A stretch of DNA of 7,450 nucleotides from Candidatus Neomicrothrix sp. UBA4542 (GTDB taxonomy: Bacteria > Actinomycetota > Acidimicrobiia > Acidimicrobiales > Poriferisodalaceae): positions 1 through 7,450 of the forward strand of contig DGLO01000092.1 of assembly GCA_002388005.1 (NCBI GenBank). The letters are read 5' to 3'. This document shows positions 6,585 through 7,450 of the stretch, piece after piece. The position numbers and the translations under genes were made by a program. The notes under the pieces are model-generated. The model worked only from the letters and a program-made list of their open reading frames with translations, had not been told where the DNA came from and made no database searches. How positions within the stretch are numbered: position 1 is the stretch's first letter; each line of letters starts with the position of its first letter.

Positions 6585-7450
6585 ATGTTCGGCGATGACG
6601 CAGACATTTGGGTGGGTCGCCAGTATGGCCCTTACAGCATCACCGAACTGCTGGGTCGTGGCACCGTCGCGCACGTGTACCGTGCAACAGTGCGCGAGGG
6701 ACGGGAGGTCGCTCTCAAGGTCCTGACTCCCTTCGCCGAGGCTCGAGGAGAGATCCGCGGGCTATTCGAACAAGAGTTTGAGTTGATGGCTCGAGTCGAA
6801 CATCCCAACGTTTTGAAAGTGACACAAGCTGGGGTAATCGCTAGTACCCACTACATCGAGATTGAACCTATCGAAGGTGAGACTGTTTGGGATCGCGTTC
6901 AGTCACAGAGGACAATCGACTTGAGTCATGCCATCGCAATCATCCAGCAAATGTGCTCCGCTCTCGATCACGTGCACGATCATCGCATCGTCCATCGCGA
7001 CGTAAAGCCATCCAACATCATGTTGGACGAGAAACACGACCGCGCAGTCCTTTTCGATTTCGGCTTAGCTCACGATCTAGATGGGCCGCCTCCCCCTGAA
7101 GGCCGCGTCTTTGGATCCCCGATGTTCCTCGCCCCAGAACAGGCAGTCGGCGGTTCCGTGGATGGCCGAACCGACCTGTACAGCTTGGGGGCGACGCTGT
7201 ACCGCCTGGTGGTGGGCGCCGCTCCTTTCTACGGTGAGCGCAATGAGCTGTTACACGCGCACGTAAGACTCCCTCCACCTGATCCCCGTGACGCCGGCGT
7301 CTCAGACGACTTGGCGGAAATCGTGCTGCGTTCCATGTCAAAGGATCCGGAACAGCGTTTTCAGAGTGGGGCAGATTTTGCTGGAGCGCTCGCAACCATA
7401 GAAACGCCAACTCCCGTCGGGCGAAAGCGCGGACTACTAAGACGCATCGC
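6585..7450 (+). CDS. Hanks-type serine/threonine protein kinase, 3' truncated by window
   Basis: Open from an ATG at 6585 to the window end (288 codons, no stop), so the gene continues beyond. It is a complete bacterial Ser/Thr kinase catalytic domain, about residues 17-272. Motifs are the Gly-rich loop LLGRGTVAHVYRA (22-34), VALKVL with ATP lysine K45, helix-C glutamate probably E64, HPNVL (73-77), the catalytic loop HRDVKPSN (137-144; D139, K141, N144), DFG (158-160), GSPMFLAPEQ (177-186), D197 of the DLYSLG helix, and R258 in PEQRF. All catalytic residues are present, so it should be active. Residues 161-176 of the activation loop contain no Ser or Thr and four consecutive prolines. The sequence ends in a basic stretch (GRKRGLLRR), which in PknB-like kinases often precedes a membrane segment; that part is not visible. 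A GTG at 6612 is a possible later start. Divergent from the small Cys-rich gene across 115 bases. Confidence 0.93.
   Translation, partial: MFGDDADIWVGRQYGPYSITELLGRGTVAHVYRATVREGREVALKVLTPFAEARGEIRGLFEQEFELMARVEHPNVLKVTQAGVIASTHYIEIEPIEGETVWDRVQSQRTIDLSHAIAIIQQMCSALDHVHDHRIVHRDVKPSNIMLDEKHDRAVLFDFGLAHDLDGPPPPEGRVFGSPMFLAPEQAVGGSVDGRTDLYSLGATLYRLVVGAAPFYGERNELLHAHVRLPPPDPRDAGVSDDLAEIVLRSMSKDPEQRFQSGADFAGALATIETPTPVGRKRGLLRRI

Noticed and set aside
7018..7410. 130-residue minus-strand open frame at the right edge
   Set aside because: Antisense to the protein kinase catalytic domain. The kinase frame explains the sequence and is open to the window end.
1..7450. CRISPR arrays, tRNA/rRNA genes, insertion sequences, attachment sites, riboswitches
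   Set aside because: No regularly spaced repeats, cloverleaf sequences, transposase motifs or long terminal repeats were seen, and intergenic gaps are all short.

Overview
The window looks like a piece of an actinobacterial chromosome, most likely from the Acidimicrobiia or a close relative. This rests on family resemblance judged by eye. The PimB-type glycosyltransferase, the small SRPBCC protein, the four-helix membrane protein ending in a GxFPPR tail and the AlaC-type aminotransferase all look like actinobacterial versions. Base composition is only moderately GC-rich, and GTG starts occur beside ATG. Nothing resembles a phage, plasmid, transposon, CRISPR array or RNA gene.

Layout. At the left edge (1-44, minus) are the first 14 codons of a TrkA-like potassium-uptake regulator, cut by the window. 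Divergent from it is a full-length glycerol kinase (133-1608, plus). It converges with a run of six minus-strand genes that occupies 1626-6469. In transcription order these are: a small five-cysteine protein (6469-6209), the epoxyqueuosine reductase QueG (6158-4980), a PimB-like GT4 mannosyltransferase (4983-3871), a four-helix membrane protein (3874-3419), an SRPBCC/START-like protein (3369-2926) and an AlaC-type aminotransferase (about 2801-1626). queG, the glycosyltransferase and the membrane protein are joined by two 4-base stop/start overlaps (ATGA and GTGA), so they are almost certainly one transcript. At the right edge, divergent from this run, a Hanks-type Ser/Thr protein kinase begins at 6585 and runs off the end. 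It has no stop inside the window.

How the genes fit together. The central block combines a tRNA-modification enzyme (QueG) with what looks like an envelope-lipid module: a GDP-mannose-type glycosyltransferase, an integral membrane protein and a lipid-binding-fold SRPBCC protein. From memory, a TB16.3-like SRPBCC gene also lies close to pimB in mycobacteria (Rv2185c near Rv2188c), so the association may be functional. The aminotransferase (alanine/2-oxoglutarate type) and glycerol kinase are central-metabolism genes with no obvious link to the block.

Most of the window is well explained by known families. The less ordinary points are: a protein kinase whose activation loop appears to hold no Ser/Thr; a glycerol kinase lacking the arginine used for fructose-1,6-bisphosphate inhibition in E. 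coli; substitutions in a QueG active-site segment; an uncharacterised Cys-rich small protein; and the translational coupling of queG to envelope genes. No intergenic stretch exceeds 300 bases.
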